Both the position numbers and the translations under genes were made by a program. Below are positions 9,186 through 23,405 of a stretch of 64,000 bases of DNA, in pieces; within the stretch, counting starts at the first letter, position 1, and every line of letters begins with the position of its first letter. Under the pieces are notes generated by a model. That model had not been told where the DNA came from and did not search any database. It saw only the letters and a program-made list of their open reading frames with translations. Source of the stretch: Phellopilus nigrolimitatus (lineage: Eukaryota; Basidiomycota; Agaricomycetes; Hymenochaetales; Hymenochaetaceae); assembly GCA_021029095.1 (NCBI GenBank), contig JAJOHG010000009.1:372001-436000 (forward strand), given 5' to 3'.

Positions 9186-11113
9186 ATGTCTTCGACAACG
9201 TACCTCGACCCTAAAGGCGCGCTCGAGCACCTCGCAACGTACGAGAATCTGGATGGCCTCGCGGTCTCAGAGCTCATGGACTCGCGCGCCAACGGCGGTC
9301 TCACGTACAACGACTTTCTCCTCCTGCCTGGCAAGATCGACTTTGGCGCACAGGAAGTCGTCACCGATACGAAGATCACGCGCAACGTCATTCTGAAGAC
9401 GCCGTTCATGAGCAGCCCCATGGACACCGTCACAGAGAGTGAAATGGCGATATCTATGGCGGTGAGTCAGCACGCCATTCCTGTAATTCTCTCTGCTGAT
9501 GGAAACTATTCGTAGCTGCTGGGAGGTATTGGTGTTATCCACCATAATCAGCCTCCCAATGCACAGGCCGCGATGGTGCGGGCAGTGAAGCGCCATGAAA
9601 ACGGGTTCATTACGGACCCAATCGTGTTCTCTCCTAATCATAGCGTGGAAGATGTGCTTGATGTGAAGGCGCGCCTAGGGTTCGGTGGTATTCCTATCAC
9701 AGGTACGTGTCTTTACATGCTGCGAATTATGATGAACTCCATAGTTTATAACCTTCGTTCTGCTGAATAAACGCGGATTTCTGCGTGACATGTGGATACT
9801 TTTTATAATTCTTTCTGACACTTCATTTCGTTTCCGATGATTGAGCTTTTTACTGACACATTTACTATCTTCGCCATCAGACACTGGTGCTCTTGGTGGG
9901 AAGCTCCTCGGCATCGTCACAAACCGTGATATCCAATTCCGCTCACCCTCGACTTCCCTGACTGAAATCATGACTACCTCTCTAATCACCGCGCCCGAGG
10001 GCGTTACGCTTCAAGAGGCGAATGACATCCTGCGCGACTCGAAGAAGGGCAAGTTGCCCATTGTCGACCGTCAAGGCCGCCTTACCTCCCTCCTCGCCCG
10101 CTCTGACCTCCTGAAAAACCAGACATACCCGCTTGCATCGAAGTTACCTGAAAGCAAGCAGCTTTACGCCGCCGCCGCCATTGGAACACGCCCTGCTGAC
10201 CGGGAGCGCCTTGCGCTTCTCGCTGACGCCGGCCTCGACATCGTCATCCTCGACTCGTCGCAGGGCAATTCTATCTACCAAATTGAGATGATCCAGTATA
10301 TTAAGAAGACGTATCCGAAGCTCGATGTCATTGCTGGCAACGTTGTAACACGCGAACAGGCTGCTTCGCTCATTGCCGCGGGTGCGGACGGGCTCCGCAT
10401 CGGGATGGGTTCAGGAAGTATCTGCATCACACAGGAGGTCATGGCTGTCGGTCGACCACAAGCGACCGCCGTATACGCTGTTGCCGAGTTTGCACGCAAG
10501 TTCGGCGTGCCCGTCATCGCGGACGGCGGCATTGGGAACGTTGGGCACGTCGTGAAGGCGCTTGCGCTCGGAGCAGGTGCGGTCATGATGGGCGGCCTGC
10601 TCGCGGGCACGACGGAGGCGCCTGGCGAGTACTTCTATCACGAGGGGAAGCGCGTGAAAGCATACCGCGGGATGGGCTCCATCGAGGCGATGGAGCAGGG
10701 CAAGCCCATTCCGCCGTCTGCGGCGGGCGGCTCGAAGAAGCCGCCGCACTCCAAGAGCGCCGTGCACGAGAACGCGGCGACGTCGCGTTACTTCAGCGAG
10801 GCGTCCGCGGTTAAGGTCGCACAGGGCGTTTCGGGCGACGTGCAGGACAAGGGCTCTGTGAAGCAGTTCCTGCCGTATCTGCACGCGGGCGTCCAGCACT
10901 CGCTGCAGGATATCGGCCGTCGCAGCATCTTCGAGATGCAGCAGGCGGTCGCGGATGGCAAGGTTCGCTTCGAGCTCCGGACCGCAAGCGCGCAGGTAGA
11001 GGGTGGCGTGCATGGGCTTCACTCGTAAGTGTTTTTCTATAATATTTCTTTATGTTGTTGTTGACGCTTCCTCTATGTTTCATCACAGTTACACGAAAAG
11101 GCTGTTCGCGTAG
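9186..11113 (+). CDS. IMP dehydrogenase, copy 2 (complete)
   Basis: Exons 9186-9461, 9516-9702, 9881-11024 and 11089-11113 give 543 residues, normal for fungal IMPDH. Each junction keeps frame and has GT-AG ends. The start is the first ATG ([16 protein letters not shown]) after a TATA box and a pyrimidine-rich leader. Residues ~1-110 open the (beta/alpha)8 barrel ([20 protein letters not shown]); ~120-240 are the CBS pair; the catalytic Cys is residue ~336 in [11 protein letters not shown]. The flap RYFSE and the potassium/IMP elements are present. [10 protein letters not shown] has Val where animals have Cys, which as I recall is common in fungi. It lies between two copies of the ~7.7 kb spacer and probably has its own promoter (TATA ~82 bp upstream of the ATG). 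Confidence 0.97.
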
Positions 11114-12349
11114 CTGGGTAATTTAGATTCGTTTTTCGCTTGGATAGGTGGGTTTTTTCTGCGCTCCGTGTACTCGCTACGTAGGTCACAGTACGGAGTT
11201 GTACAACACGATCGAATCGAAGAAATAAAATATAAAAATTTGTTGTAACTTATTGGAAGTCCGGGTATCAAAGCGTGGGTGAGGCTGTGGACACGGTCGC
11301 TTGGTGGTTCTCGTGTAGATAGCCGAGATGTACATAGCCAAAAAAACAGAGCTTTTCCTTTAAAAAGTGGTGGAAAAGGATCGGATTCCCCCTTTGAGCA
11401 AGCGAAATGCCTGAATTTTGGCTATGATTTTAACTTTTTTGCAGGGCTACGCTATACACGGCGCGACGGGACCTGTCCCCTGAAGAACAGGCCCGCCGCG
11501 CGAGCCACTCTGCCGGCTTACGGCCTAAGCAGAGATTCTACGTAGTTCTAGACACCCCGGCTGTCCGTAGACATAAGCGCGGGAAATAATGCCAAAGAAA
11601 CGGTTTGGGAAAGGTGGTGAAATTCAACGCCCCGTCATTCCCCCTGCCCGTCCTTCCACCTGGCTGTCGACTTCGAGATGGGGGGAGAAAGAGGAGCTGG
11701 GGATCCAACCCGCAGACTCGCCCCTCTTTATACCGCTGGTACGCCGCTTGCAGCGTGGTCTGTAAACCATGATTAGCGCGCATTCGAGAAAACGATGCTT
11801 TTGTGCTTACGGCAGTCAAACGGCCGTCCCAGGGACGCGCAGAAGTCGCCCCGCGCAGGCTGGGCCAAGATGGAGGGAGAGAAAGGGAGCTGGGGGACGA
11901 AGTGCGCAGACTCCCAGCTCTTTATACCCCACAGCTCGCCCCTTTCCCACGCGCAAAGCGGCGTTTGCGAATCACATAAAGTCGCGCCATCTGTAGAATC
12001 ACGAATTAGCAAGTATTCGAGAAAAGACGGTTTGGTACGTACCACGAATTGCGCGAGTCCTGCGTTGGCACGATTTGCATGTCGCCACGCAGACGAAAGC
12101 CGAGGCAGAGCGGAGTTGCGATCTGTAGAGTACAGTGAGCCGCGAATCCGAGGAATAGAGATTAAGTACTTACAGCTGCATCCTGATTTTGTGATTTTCG
12201 CTCAAAAGCGTGAAAAGCGTCTGCCGATGGAGTACAGAAGTCGGCGGATCGTCGCGGGTGAAGCGTCGGCCGTGCGCACTGTTTCGAGGACTGAATTTGA
12301 TTGCAAATGAGTCAGATCAGGTATATTTCGCAATCGAATGCAATCACGT

Positions 12350-12513
12350 ACCAGCAGCAACAGCACCAGCATCCGGCCCAGAACCAGCAAAGTTTCCCGC
12401 CAGGTATGTCGCCGATGGTCAATATTAACAGCCCGAGCATGGCGAACTTTAGTGCACACAGGAAATGCCGTAAATGACATGGGCAGGGTGCCGGTGCTCG
12501 GCGGGGTGGGTGC
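12350..12513 (+). pseudogene. Gln-rich coding fragment (block A2)
   Basis: Same fragment and same frame break as in block A1. Confidence 0.5.
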
Positions 12514-13525
12514 GCATGTCCAAAACGACGCTCGCCCGCGTCATTTCTATCGTGTCGGCGCATTTCCTGTCCCAGCCGGCCGGAACTGTGTGTAGGACGT
12601 GCGCGAAGCGAGCCGCGCTCGGTGCGACGGACTGAAACACGCAGGTAAGAAAAGAAGATATAAAGATGAAAGGATATTACTTACCGATTGAACGACGTCA
12701 AGCGTCGAGCGCGCCGATGATGCGCCGCGTGCAGACGCCGCTCGGCGGACGGCGATACATATATACAATGAATGTTGTGTCGCATCCGGGTTCGAGACGA
12801 GCGTGGCACGCTCCGCAAATGAGTGCATTTGCATGCCACCACGCAGACGGAGGCCGAGGCAAGGCGGAGTTGCGATCTATAGAGTACGGTGAGCCGCGAA
12901 TCCGAGGAAACAGAGGTTTAGTACACACTGCAAAGTGTACGCCTCTCCAGAAATCACTGAGCGTCCACGTCACATCACTGATTTTGTGATTTTCGCTCAA
13001 AAGCGTGAAGAGGGGCCGCCGATCGAAAAAGAAGTGTCGAATCAAAGCGCACCGCCGTGCGCATGGTTTCGAGCTCTGAAAGCGATTGTAAATGGGTTAG
13101 TTCAGTCTATTTTACATTACAGTGCAGCCCCATACCAGCATGTCCGAAACGACGCTCGCCCGCGTCATTTCTATCGTGTCGGCCGATACCGTGCTTCAAG
13201 TTCTCTATCAGATTACGGTCCGAGACGTGATCCAGATGACGCTGAAGCTCAGGCTCCTCGAGCAACGCACATGCGCCGGTTCAGCAACGAATCGACCTAC
13301 GAGTTGACTCGACGACAAGCGAGTACGCAGAGTGCAGCGACTGCTGAAAGACAATTAAATCGTGTACTAGATTAAGTTAGACTTAATGAGTAATAGAACA
13401 CAGCAAAGTAAAACTCACCATCTTCATGATCATGCCGCTCGCCCGGCTTCGATACATATATATATTACCCTACACTTGAGCTTTTTGTCAATACCAATCG
13501 CGCGCATAGGCGGAGGCGCAAAGCT

Positions 13526-14426
13526 AGAATTCCCAATAGGCTTGCGCTCCATGGGTGGAGGAGCAGACTGGATTCCGTTGCGGGATCCTGCGGCCGTCCC
13601 TGGCCAGGCACGTTTTGCATTGTGATGGGAGGGCTGCAGCGTGCCGGGAGCGGAGGCGGGACTTGCAGAGCAGGTGTGCTTGCAGCACTGCTACTAGACC
13701 CGTTACATACAAGACGATTGGGCTCGGCGAGCGCGACGTTCGGCGGTAGCGAGGTGTGCCGAGGAAGGGCACGGATAGACAGTCATTTGGGGGGAGACGA
13801 CGGCAGACGCTGCATCAAATCCATGCTGGAAATACCACTACTGGAGTTCGAAGAGGGGGCCGAAAAGGCAAGGGCGAAGTCGTAGGTGCAAGCTGGTGTG
13901 GTTGCTTTGCATCGTCATCGAATTGAATCAAGACGCCCGAAACCGAACGCCGTTGCTGTTGATGCTGCGAACGATGTTGAGGGAGAAAAGAGGAGTGTGA
14001 CGAGACGCGATTTGGCTGCGACTGTCACAGATTGGGTGATGATGCTATTCCCGTACTGTATACAATAAACTCAGATGAGTTCTTTCCGGACGAGGCCTGC
14101 AGAGTACTCACGCATTTTTGGAGCGAAGGGAGGCTACGCTATTCGTCTCTACGCTTTCGTCGGCGCAGGCGATGACACGGGCAGCAGCAGCAGGCGGGGG
14201 CGGCTTGCGCGTTATCAGCGCCGGTTTGTTCAAACTTTGCATACCATTAAATGCAGGAATGGCGGCGGAACGAGGCACAGTAAATACGAATGGCTTCGGA
14301 GAACGCGATGCAGGCGGGGGGCGGCACAGGCCGTCTGCCGATCTTCAAGTCGGACGACAAGCTCGCGGAGCGCAGAAGGTAGTGCGCGAAGGACGCCTGT
14401 GCCTCGGCATCGACCTCGCTGTTCGA
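13526..14426 (-). pseudogene. Ser/Pro-rich gene fragment (block A2)
   Basis: Same two-exon fragment and lesions as in block A1. Confidence 0.45.
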
Positions 14427-16432
14427 TGATGCGCGTGGTCTACTCGATCCAGGCGAGAGAAGGTCGGGATGGTTGTCACATCGATGCTTGCGGTGCGGAC
14501 CCCGTTGCCGTCGGTGTCGGTGTCGGTGATGGAGTACAGAAGTCGGCGGACCATCTAGGTGAAGCGCCGGCCGTGCGCGTATACTTTCGAAAACTGGATT
14601 TGATTGCAAATGAGTTAGAACAGGTATGTTTTGCAATAGAATGCAATCACGTACCTGCATGTCCGAAATGATGCTCGCCCGTGTCATCTCTATCGTGTCG
14701 GCGTGTTTATAGTCCCCGCTAGCTGCTGCCTGTAGGAGGTGCACAAAGCGAGTCATGGTTGCGGGCCTAAACCTGATGAAAAAAGACAATTAGCATGTGT
14801 ATTTTTCACATAGATAAGATCAGACATTACATACCTTGGTGCAGAATGATTTCGACGCTGCACACACCTCTACTCACGGTGACGAGCCCAAAATGTGACC
14901 CCAGAGCAAATCATGTAACGAGCATCTCAAAAGCCGCAAAAGTGCCCAATCTTGCAGCGCATTGTTTTGCAGTGTCCCCCAATACCTTTCAAAAGATATG
15001 TCAATGAAGAAGAAAGAGAGAAGCAAAGTAAAGCGACATACCAGAAGGCCGTGTAGGAAAGGCAGAAGACAGATCGCTCGTGCCGCGCATGAAGACACGC
15101 GTGACACAGTGACCAGACGACATTCGACTCGACTCACGGCCATCATCTGCACATCGACAACGATCGTGAGCTCGGGGGACAGCAAGACAAGACAGCGCTT
15201 CATCTACAGACCCTTCGCTTTATATCTAATTTCTGACCTGGGCTATTCTGCGTGTTTGTGTCTATCCTGGGCTAGATCTCGGCAGCATTTCCTCCGGTTC
15301 TCTGGTTGCCAGTCTCTGCTACGCAGTGTTGCCTGGGCTCGTGTTCTTTCTGGCGGATAATCTTGTTTTGTTAGGCGCAAATATTGCATTCCTTGTGAGA
15401 GCTTCTGTTGCTTGGCTGTGCTGTATGTGGACTCTGGATCAGTCTATTCTGGATTCTTTTCTTGCCGGTCATTTCAAGTCTTTGCTTCTTATGAGGCCGT
15501 TCTCTGAGTTTTATTCTTATAAACTGCACAGTCATTAGTTTGGAACCAGTAGCTTTCACTGAGAGTCTTGCAAGTCCCTGAGCCTAAGATCTGAGAGTTG
15601 AATTTGAGGACTGCTCCAAATTGCCAGCTTCCGACAGGCCCAGGGGATATACTTGAGATGGAAGCCAACACTTCGAAAGAAGTCACAGCTTAGCGAGCTG
15701 TGCATTTTGCGCCCGTCGCTTCCGAATTCCCTAGTGACGCTTGCTTTCGCTTCTGCCTTCGGGCCGTAGATGACACGACTACATTGGTAATGAACACGAT
15801 AACTTGGTACAACACGGAACAACAGGGAATCACATATAAGGTGGCCTCGACGTGCCGTTTTCCCCATTCCCCTCCTCACTCCCTTTAAAGCCACTAACGC
15901 TACTAGTGCACTCTCAATGCACCCCTTGATGTGCTTTCTAACTATACTCCCAGCCTGTCCGTGCACGCAGACCCAGGGGGCGCCCCCATAAGAGGTCGTG
16001 CGCGGATGTAATTTTTTCTTAGTAACGTAGTACCTCAGTAGTCCGACCGTATCAAGTAGCACATCTATCGCGAAGATGTGTGAACGTGCAGTTGAGCGAA
16101 AGTGGGAATTGTGAAAGGAGGATTTAGACAAGGATGTAGTTGGGCTATTGAGCGGTGTATGTGTGCTGGTGCGTCGCATAGTGTGTCTTGATTGTTGAGA
16201 CTGGGGGGATGCTTTTCTTCTTTGCTTCACTGCGAAACAGGTAAGTAATTCATCTATCTGCGTACTTATTTCTCACTCTTGTATTCTAGCTCTGGTTCTT
16301 AGCTTTGAATTGGTACGTCTCCTTTTCTTTAATTTGCTCTTGCTGACTTTGTATTTTAGATACGAGACAACACTTATGTCGCCGACACTTCGTTCCGTTA
16401 GTTTACAGTACTTGTAGTTTAGTTTTTGTATT

Positions 16433-16481
16433 CTAACCATTTGTGTGTGCCACCTGGCCAGTGACACACACAAATGGCTAG
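16433..16481 (-). other. Hairpin (block A2)
   Basis: Identical to the block A1 hairpin. Confidence 0.75.
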
Positions 16482-17170
16482 CCGTCTCTTTCCTTTTCTT
16501 TCCTTCGTCTCGACTTCAAGTTGCTGGGGAATCCATGACCGAGTGTAAGTGGGTTATTATGTTCGTGAATTTTGTGCTGACCTTCGCTGTTTTAACAGAT
16601 TAACTAATTCTGATTCAAAAGATAAGTCTGTTTCGCTGCGTTTTGTTTGCTGTCTTGCTGACTCGTCTGTTCAGATATTCAGTTTGTCTGTAGCTAGCTA
16701 GTTCCGCACTTGTAATTCTGTACTTGGTTTCAAATGCAATAATCATATTTAAACTACCTCCGAATCCTTCTTTAATTCTAAGTCGGCTCCAAACTACATA
16801 AGTACCCTTCCATCCTCCAGGCCAAAAAGAACTTGAGTTAATTAGTTGTAAGAAGTTGAGCAGAGTTGGCATGTACTCTCCGAGCATAATAAGTAACTTC
16901 GCCCAGATGTGTTTGATTTGATGAAGTGCGTAACGAGTACAGTGACGAGTGAGCAGTTGCCGTGAAAGCGAGCGGGCCGCGAATAGGCTCGTCCGTACAG
17001 AGAAAATTGAATGCGTCCGGCTGCTCTATGATGAGCACGACGGACGGCGTGGAACACAACTAGCAAGCTCAGAGTGTTTCGAGTGCGAAGCCACACTAGT
17101 ATCTACAGCTGCAGCGTACGAGAGCGAGGCGGCGCAAACACGAAGTGTAAGCATGCAACAGGAGATAGAC

Positions 17171-17221
17171 GCGCTTGAAGTGTTTCGTGCGCTTCTTGAT
17201 GATGGGAATTTTAGAGACCAT
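17171..17221 (-). pseudogene. Ribosomal protein L32 fragment (block A2)
   Basis: Same 17-codon fragment as in block A1. Confidence 0.7.
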
Positions 17222-17536
17222 GGCGGTTGACTGCAGAGAAGGTCCGGGCGAGTGTGAAGCCATGCTGCGCAGTCTTGAATATAATATAAAGTTTTGAATT
17301 CGGACTGCCCCGAACACCGGTAGGGTGCTCGACTCAGTCTCCATGTCGATGTCGCGAACGCACCGCGCACAAAATGAGGTATCGATGTCTTTGACACACG
17401 CGGGGCGGATGTACAGATATGAGGGCAATTGTCGAGAAAAGAGGTCAGGCCGCCATAAAGCAAGAGGCGGCTTTGTCTCGTAAATTGATATCATTTTTTT
17501 TCTAAAACCTACACAAGTAATGCTACGGGTGCGTAC

Positions 17537-17993
17537 CTGACTCGCCCTCCGAAACGTACGCCTGACACAGCGCGCGGACGACGTCCTTCCTGCGCTCACT
17601 CCTCTTTATCGACGAGACCGAAGCAGAGACCGAGGCGAATGCGTTCCCGAGCGCGCTCTCCTTGCTCGATGTGCCGAAAAGATGCGCGACCACCCCGCGC
17701 CAATCGCCCGTCTCGCGCAGCGCGTTAAGTTTCGCGAACGCCTTATCGAACTTCTTTGACTTGCTGTGTAGCGCTGCACACGGCTTCGAGTACGGATGGA
17801 AGTGGAGGCACTGTTTGAGCGTCGTCTGCGCCTGCGAGGGAGGAAGTACGAGAACTGTGCGATCTTCAGGAAGAGCGATGTCGACGGCGAGGTGAGGTGC
17901 GCGAGCCGGGTCAGGTCTCCGACGGTCTGTTTGACGTCCCCGGAATCCAGCGCACGCTCGGTGGAATGAGTTGCGAGCTTAAGCGCCTCCGGG
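17537..17993 (-). pseudogene. DNAJC3-like fragment (block A2)
   Basis: Same fragment and frame slip as in block A1. Confidence 0.5.
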
Positions 17994-18435
17994 GCGCGCA
18001 GGTCTTCGAGAGGGGAGACGGCGGCGCGCCGGCAGGTCGAAGCTTGAGCGGACGCGAATCGAGAATGCTGCGCGAGCGTCCGCGAAACGGACGCATCGCG
18101 CAGCTCCGCGCGCATGCAGTTGACACGGCCCGCGCACGGTACGCGACGGAGCACAGGAGAAAATATGAATATACGCACCTTGTACACTGTGCCGCCGCCC
18201 TTCGCCCTTCTCGGATCTCGTTCTTGTCGAACTCGAGCACGACGCGCGGCGGCGACCGGTGCCGCGCGCACACGGCGGGGTGAGGGACGGTGCGCGCAGT
18301 CCAGCGGACGCACGCATGCGCAGGTAGGGAGTCGACGGCCGTGTGAGCGCGTGGTAGCGGCGGAGAGATCGGCGGGCATACAGCGCAGCGCCCCCGACGG
18401 GGCAGTTGAGCGCGCATGGACGGCGGCTGCGGCGG

Positions 18436-18486
<51 letters not shown>

Positions 18487-19068
18487 GTGGTGCAGCGGCG
18501 TGTGTCGATTTTCGAGGTGGGAGACGGTGCCGGCAGTTGAGCAGACGCGAATCGAGTACGAGCGCGCACAGCTGAGGGAGTCGACGGCCGGGCGGGCGCG
18601 CAGCGCGCAGCGCCCCCGACTGGGCGGTGGAGCGCGCACGGACGACGGCGGCAGGAGTTGCTGCTGTTGCTGTTGCGGCGGCGACTGACGCACTCCGGTG
18701 TTGCTGTTGCTGCTGCCGTACGCGCGCCGCCGTCGTCTCGGCGGCCTGTGTTGCTGTGCGCAGCGGTCTGCGCGAGCTCGGGAGGACGGTGCAGTTGAGA
18801 GGGGTCGGCCTGGAGGAAGCTGCGCAGGCCCGCGCTATATTTGGAAGATCGACGAGACTCGAGTGCAAATCCTTCCACACTGCCGTCACCGAAGGCCTTT
18901 TGACTCGAGAAAACGGAAGAAGTTCACGTACATACATGCACGCCAAGACTTACTCATAATGTCATAAGCAACGTTGACTATATAAAGGGCGCCTCAAAAT
19001 TTTAGTTACGAACTTGGAGTTTACTCCCAACCCACCTTTCACCTCCCCCCGCCCTCAAAAATCCCTAA

Positions 19069-20996
19069 ATGTCTTCGACAACGTACCTCGACCCTAAAGG
19101 CGCGCTCGAGCACCTCGCAACGTACGAGAATCTGGATGGCCTCGCGGTCTCAGAGCTCATGGACTCGCGCGCCAACGGCGGTCTCACGTACAACGACTTT
19201 CTCCTCCTGCCTGGCAAGATCGACTTTGGCGCACAGGAAGTCGTCACCGATACGAAGATCACGCGCAACGTCATTCTGAAGACGCCGTTCATGAGCAGCC
19301 CCATGGACACCGTCACAGAGAGTGAAATGGCGATATCTATGGCGGTGAGTCAGCACGCCATTCCTGTAATTCTCTCTGCTGATGGAAACTATTCGTAGCT
19401 GCTGGGAGGTATTGGTGTTATCCACCATAATCAGCCTCCCAATGCACAGGCCGCGATGGTGCGGGCAGTGAAGCGCCATGAAAACGGGTTCATTACGGAC
19501 CCAATCGTGTTCTCTCCTAATCATAGCGTGGAAGATGTGCTTGATGTGAAGGCGCGCCTAGGGTTCGGTGGTATTCCTATCACAGGTACGTGTCTTTACA
19601 TGCTGCGAATTATGATGAACTCCATAGTTTATAACCTTCGTTCTGCTGAATAAACGCGGATTTCTGCGTGACATGTGGATACTTTTTATAATTCTTTCTG
19701 ACACTTCATTTCGTTTCCGATGATTGAGCTTTTTACTGACACATTTACTATCTTCGCCATCAGACACTGGTGCTCTTGGTGGGAAGCTCCTCGGCATCGT
19801 CACAAACCGTGATATCCAATTCCGCTCACCCTCGACTTCCCTGACTGAAATCATGACTACCTCTCTAATCACCGCGCCCGAGGGCGTTACGCTTCAAGAG
19901 GCGAATGACATCCTGCGCGACTCGAAGAAGGGCAAGTTGCCCATTGTCGACCGTCAAGGCCGCCTTACCTCCCTCCTCGCCCGCTCTGACCTCCTGAAAA
20001 ACCAGACATACCCGCTTGCATCGAAGTTACCTGAAAGCAAGCAGCTTTACGCCGCCGCCGCCATTGGAACACGCCCTGCTGACCGGGAGCGCCTTGCGCT
20101 TCTCGCTGACGCCGGCCTCGACATCGTCATCCTCGACTCGTCGCAGGGCAATTCTATCTACCAAATTGAGATGATCCAGTATATTAAGAAGACGTATCCG
20201 AAGCTCGATGTCATTGCTGGCAACGTTGTAACACGCGAACAGGCTGCTTCGCTCATTGCCGCGGGTGCGGACGGGCTCCGCATCGGGATGGGTTCAGGAA
20301 GTATCTGCATCACACAGGAGGTCATGGCTGTCGGTCGACCACAAGCGACCGCCGTATACGCTGTTGCCGAGTTTGCACGCAAGTTCGGCGTGCCCGTCAT
20401 CGCGGACGGCGGCATTGGGAACGTTGGGCACGTCGTGAAGGCGCTTGCGCTCGGAGCAGGTGCGGTCATGATGGGCGGCCTGCTCGCGGGCACGACGGAG
20501 GCGCCTGGCGAGTACTTCTATCACGAGGGGAAGCGCGTGAAAGCATACCGCGGGATGGGCTCCATCGAGGCGATGGAGCAGGGCAAGCCCATTCCGCCGT
20601 CTGCGGCGGGCGGCTCGAAGAAGCCGCCGCACTCCAAGAGCGCCGTGCACGAGAACGCGGCGACGTCGCGTTACTTCAGCGAGGCGTCCGCGGTTAAGGT
20701 CGCACAGGGCGTTTCGGGCGACGTGCAGGACAAGGGCTCTGTGAAGCAGTTCCTGCCGTATCTGCACGCGGGCGTCCAGCACTCGCTGCAGGATATCGGC
20801 CGTCGCAGCATCTTCGAGATGCAGCAGGCGGTCGCGGATGGCAAGGTTCGCTTCGAGCTCCGGACCGCAAGCGCGCAGGTAGAGGGTGGCGTGCATGGGC
20901 TTCACTCGTAAGTGTTTTTCTATAATATTTCTTTATGTTGTTGTTGACGCTTCCTCTATGTTTCATCACAGTTACACGAAAAGGCTGTTCGCGTAG
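19069..20996 (+). CDS. IMP dehydrogenase, copy 3 (complete)
   Basis: Exons 19069-19344, 19399-19585, 19764-20907 and 20972-20996. The encoded protein is identical to copy 2, and I saw no nucleotide difference in the coding exons. Promoter, introns and 3' flank are also the same, so this copy is very recent, is kept identical by conversion, or is an assembly repeat. Confidence 0.95.
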
Positions 20997-22229
20997 CTGG
21001 GTAATTTAGATTCGTTTTTCGCTTGGATAGGTGGGTTTTTTCTGCGCTCCGTGTACTCGCTACGTAGGTCACAGTACGGAGTTGTACAACACGATCGAAT
21101 CGAAGAAATAAAATATAAAAATTTGTTGTAACTTATTGGAAGTCCGGGTATCAAAGCGTGGGTGAGGCTGTGGACACGGTCGCTTGGTGGTTCTCGTGTA
21201 GATAGCCGAGATGTACATAGCCAAAAAAACAGAGCTTTTCCTTTAAAAAGTGGTGGAAAAGGATCGGATTCCCCCTTTGAGCAAGCGAAATGCCTGAATT
21301 TTGGCTATGATTTTAACTTTTTTGCAGGGCTACGCTATACACGGCGCGACGGGACCTGTCCCCTGAAGAACAGGCCCGCCGCGCGAGCCACTCTGCCGCT
21401 TACGGCCTAAGCAGAGATTCTACGTAGTTCTAGACACCCCGGCTGTCCGTAGACATAAGCGCGGGAAATAATGCCAAAGAAACGGTTTGGGAAAGGTGGT
21501 GAAATTCAACGCCCGTCATTCCCCCTGCCCGTCCTTCCACCTGGCTGTCGACTTCGAGATGGGGGGAGAAAGAGGAGCTGGGGATCCAACCCGCAGACTC
21601 GCCCCTCTTTATTACCGCTGGTACGCCGCTTGCAGCGTGGTCTGTAAACCATGATTAGCGCGCATTCGAGAAAACGATGCTTTTGTGCTTACGGCAGTCA
21701 AACGGCCGTCCCAGGGACGCGCAGAAGTCGCCCCGCGCAGGCTGGGCCAAGATGGAGGGAGAGAAAGGGAGCTGGGGACGAAGTGCGCAGACTCCCAGCT
21801 CTTTATACCCCACAGCTCGCCCCTTTCCCACGCGCAAAGCGGCGTTTGCGAATCACATAAAGTCGCGCCATCTGTAGAATCACGAATTAGCAAGTATTCG
21901 AGAAAAGACGGTTTGGTACGTACCACGAATTGCGCGAGTCCTGCGTTGGCACGATTTGCATGTCGCCACGCAGACGAAAGCCGAGGCAGAGCGGAGTTGC
22001 GATCTGTAGAGTACAGTGAGCCGCGAATCCGAGGAATAGAGATTAAGTACTTACAGCTGCATCCTGATTTGTGATTTTCGCTCAAAAGCGTGAAAAGCGT
22101 CTGCCGATGGAGTACAGAAGTCGGCGGATCGTCGCGGGTGAAGCGTCGGCCGTGCGCACTGTTTCGAGGACTGAATTTGATTGCAAATGAGTCAGATCAG
22201 GTATATTTCGCAATCGAATGCAATCACGT

Positions 22230-22393
22230 ACCAGCAGCAACAGCACCAGCATCCGGCCCAGAACCAGCAAAGTTTCCCGCCAGGTATGTCGCCGATGGTC
22301 AATATTAACAGCCCGAGCATGGCGAACTTTAGTGCACACAGGAAATGCCGTAAATGACATGGGCAGGGTGCCGGTGCTCGGCGGGGTGGGTGC
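22230..22393 (+). pseudogene. Gln-rich coding fragment (block A3)
   Basis: Same fragment and same frame break as in block A1. Confidence 0.5.
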
Positions 22394-23405
22394 GCATGTC
22401 CAAAACGACGCTCGCCCGCGTCATTTCTATCGTGTCGGCGCATTTCCTGTCCCAGCCGGCCGGAACTGTGTGTAGGACGTGCGCGAAGCGAGCCGCGCTC
22501 GGTGCGACGGACTGAAACACGCAGGTAAGAAAAGAAGATATAAAGATGAAAGGATATTACTTACCGATTGAACGACGTCAAGCGTCGAGCGCGCCGATGA
22601 TGCGCCGCGTGCAGACGCCGCTCGGCGGACGGCGATACATATATACAATGAATGTTGTGTCGCATCCGGGTTCGAGACGAGCGTGGCACGCTCCGCAAAT
22701 GAGTGCATTTGCATGCCACCACGCAGACGGAGGCCGAGGCAAGGCGGAGTTGCGATCTATAGAGTACGGTGAGCCGCGAATCCGAGGAAACAGAGGTTTA
22801 GTACACACTGCAAAGTGTACGCCTCTCCAGAAATCACTGAGCGTCCACGTCACATCACTGATTTTGTGATTTTCGCTCAAAAGCGTGAAGAGGGGCCGCC
22901 GATCGAAAAAGAAGTGTCGAATCAAAGCGCACCGCCGTGCGCATGGTTTCGAGCTCTGAAAGCGATTGTAAATGGGTTAGTTCAGTCTATTTTACATTAC
23001 AGTGCAGCCCCATACCAGCATGTCCGAAACGACGCTCGCCCGCGTCATTTCTATCGTGTCGGCCGATACCGTGCTTCAAGTTCTCTATCAGATTACGGTC
23101 CGAGACGTGATCCAGATGACGCTGAAGCTCAGGCTCCTCGAGCAACGCACATGCGCCGGTTCAGCAACGAATCGACCTACGAGTTGACTCGACGACAAGC
23201 GAGTACGCAGAGTGCAGCGACTGCTGAAAGACAATTAAATCGTGTACTAGATTAAGTTAGACTTAATGAGTAATAGAACACAGCAAAGTAAAACTCACCA
23301 TCTTCATGATCATGCCGCTCGCCCGGCTTCGATACATATATATATTACCCTACACTTGAGCTTTTTGTCAATACCAATCGCGCGCATAGGCGGAGGCGCA
23401 AAGCT

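Larger units (their letters stand above)
11096..18787. repeat. Block A2
   Basis: Second copy of the spacer. It differs from A1 by almost nothing; the clearest change is loss of one GCT triplet near 14727 (A1 about 4840), which explains the change of unit length from 9886 to 9883. Confidence 0.85.
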
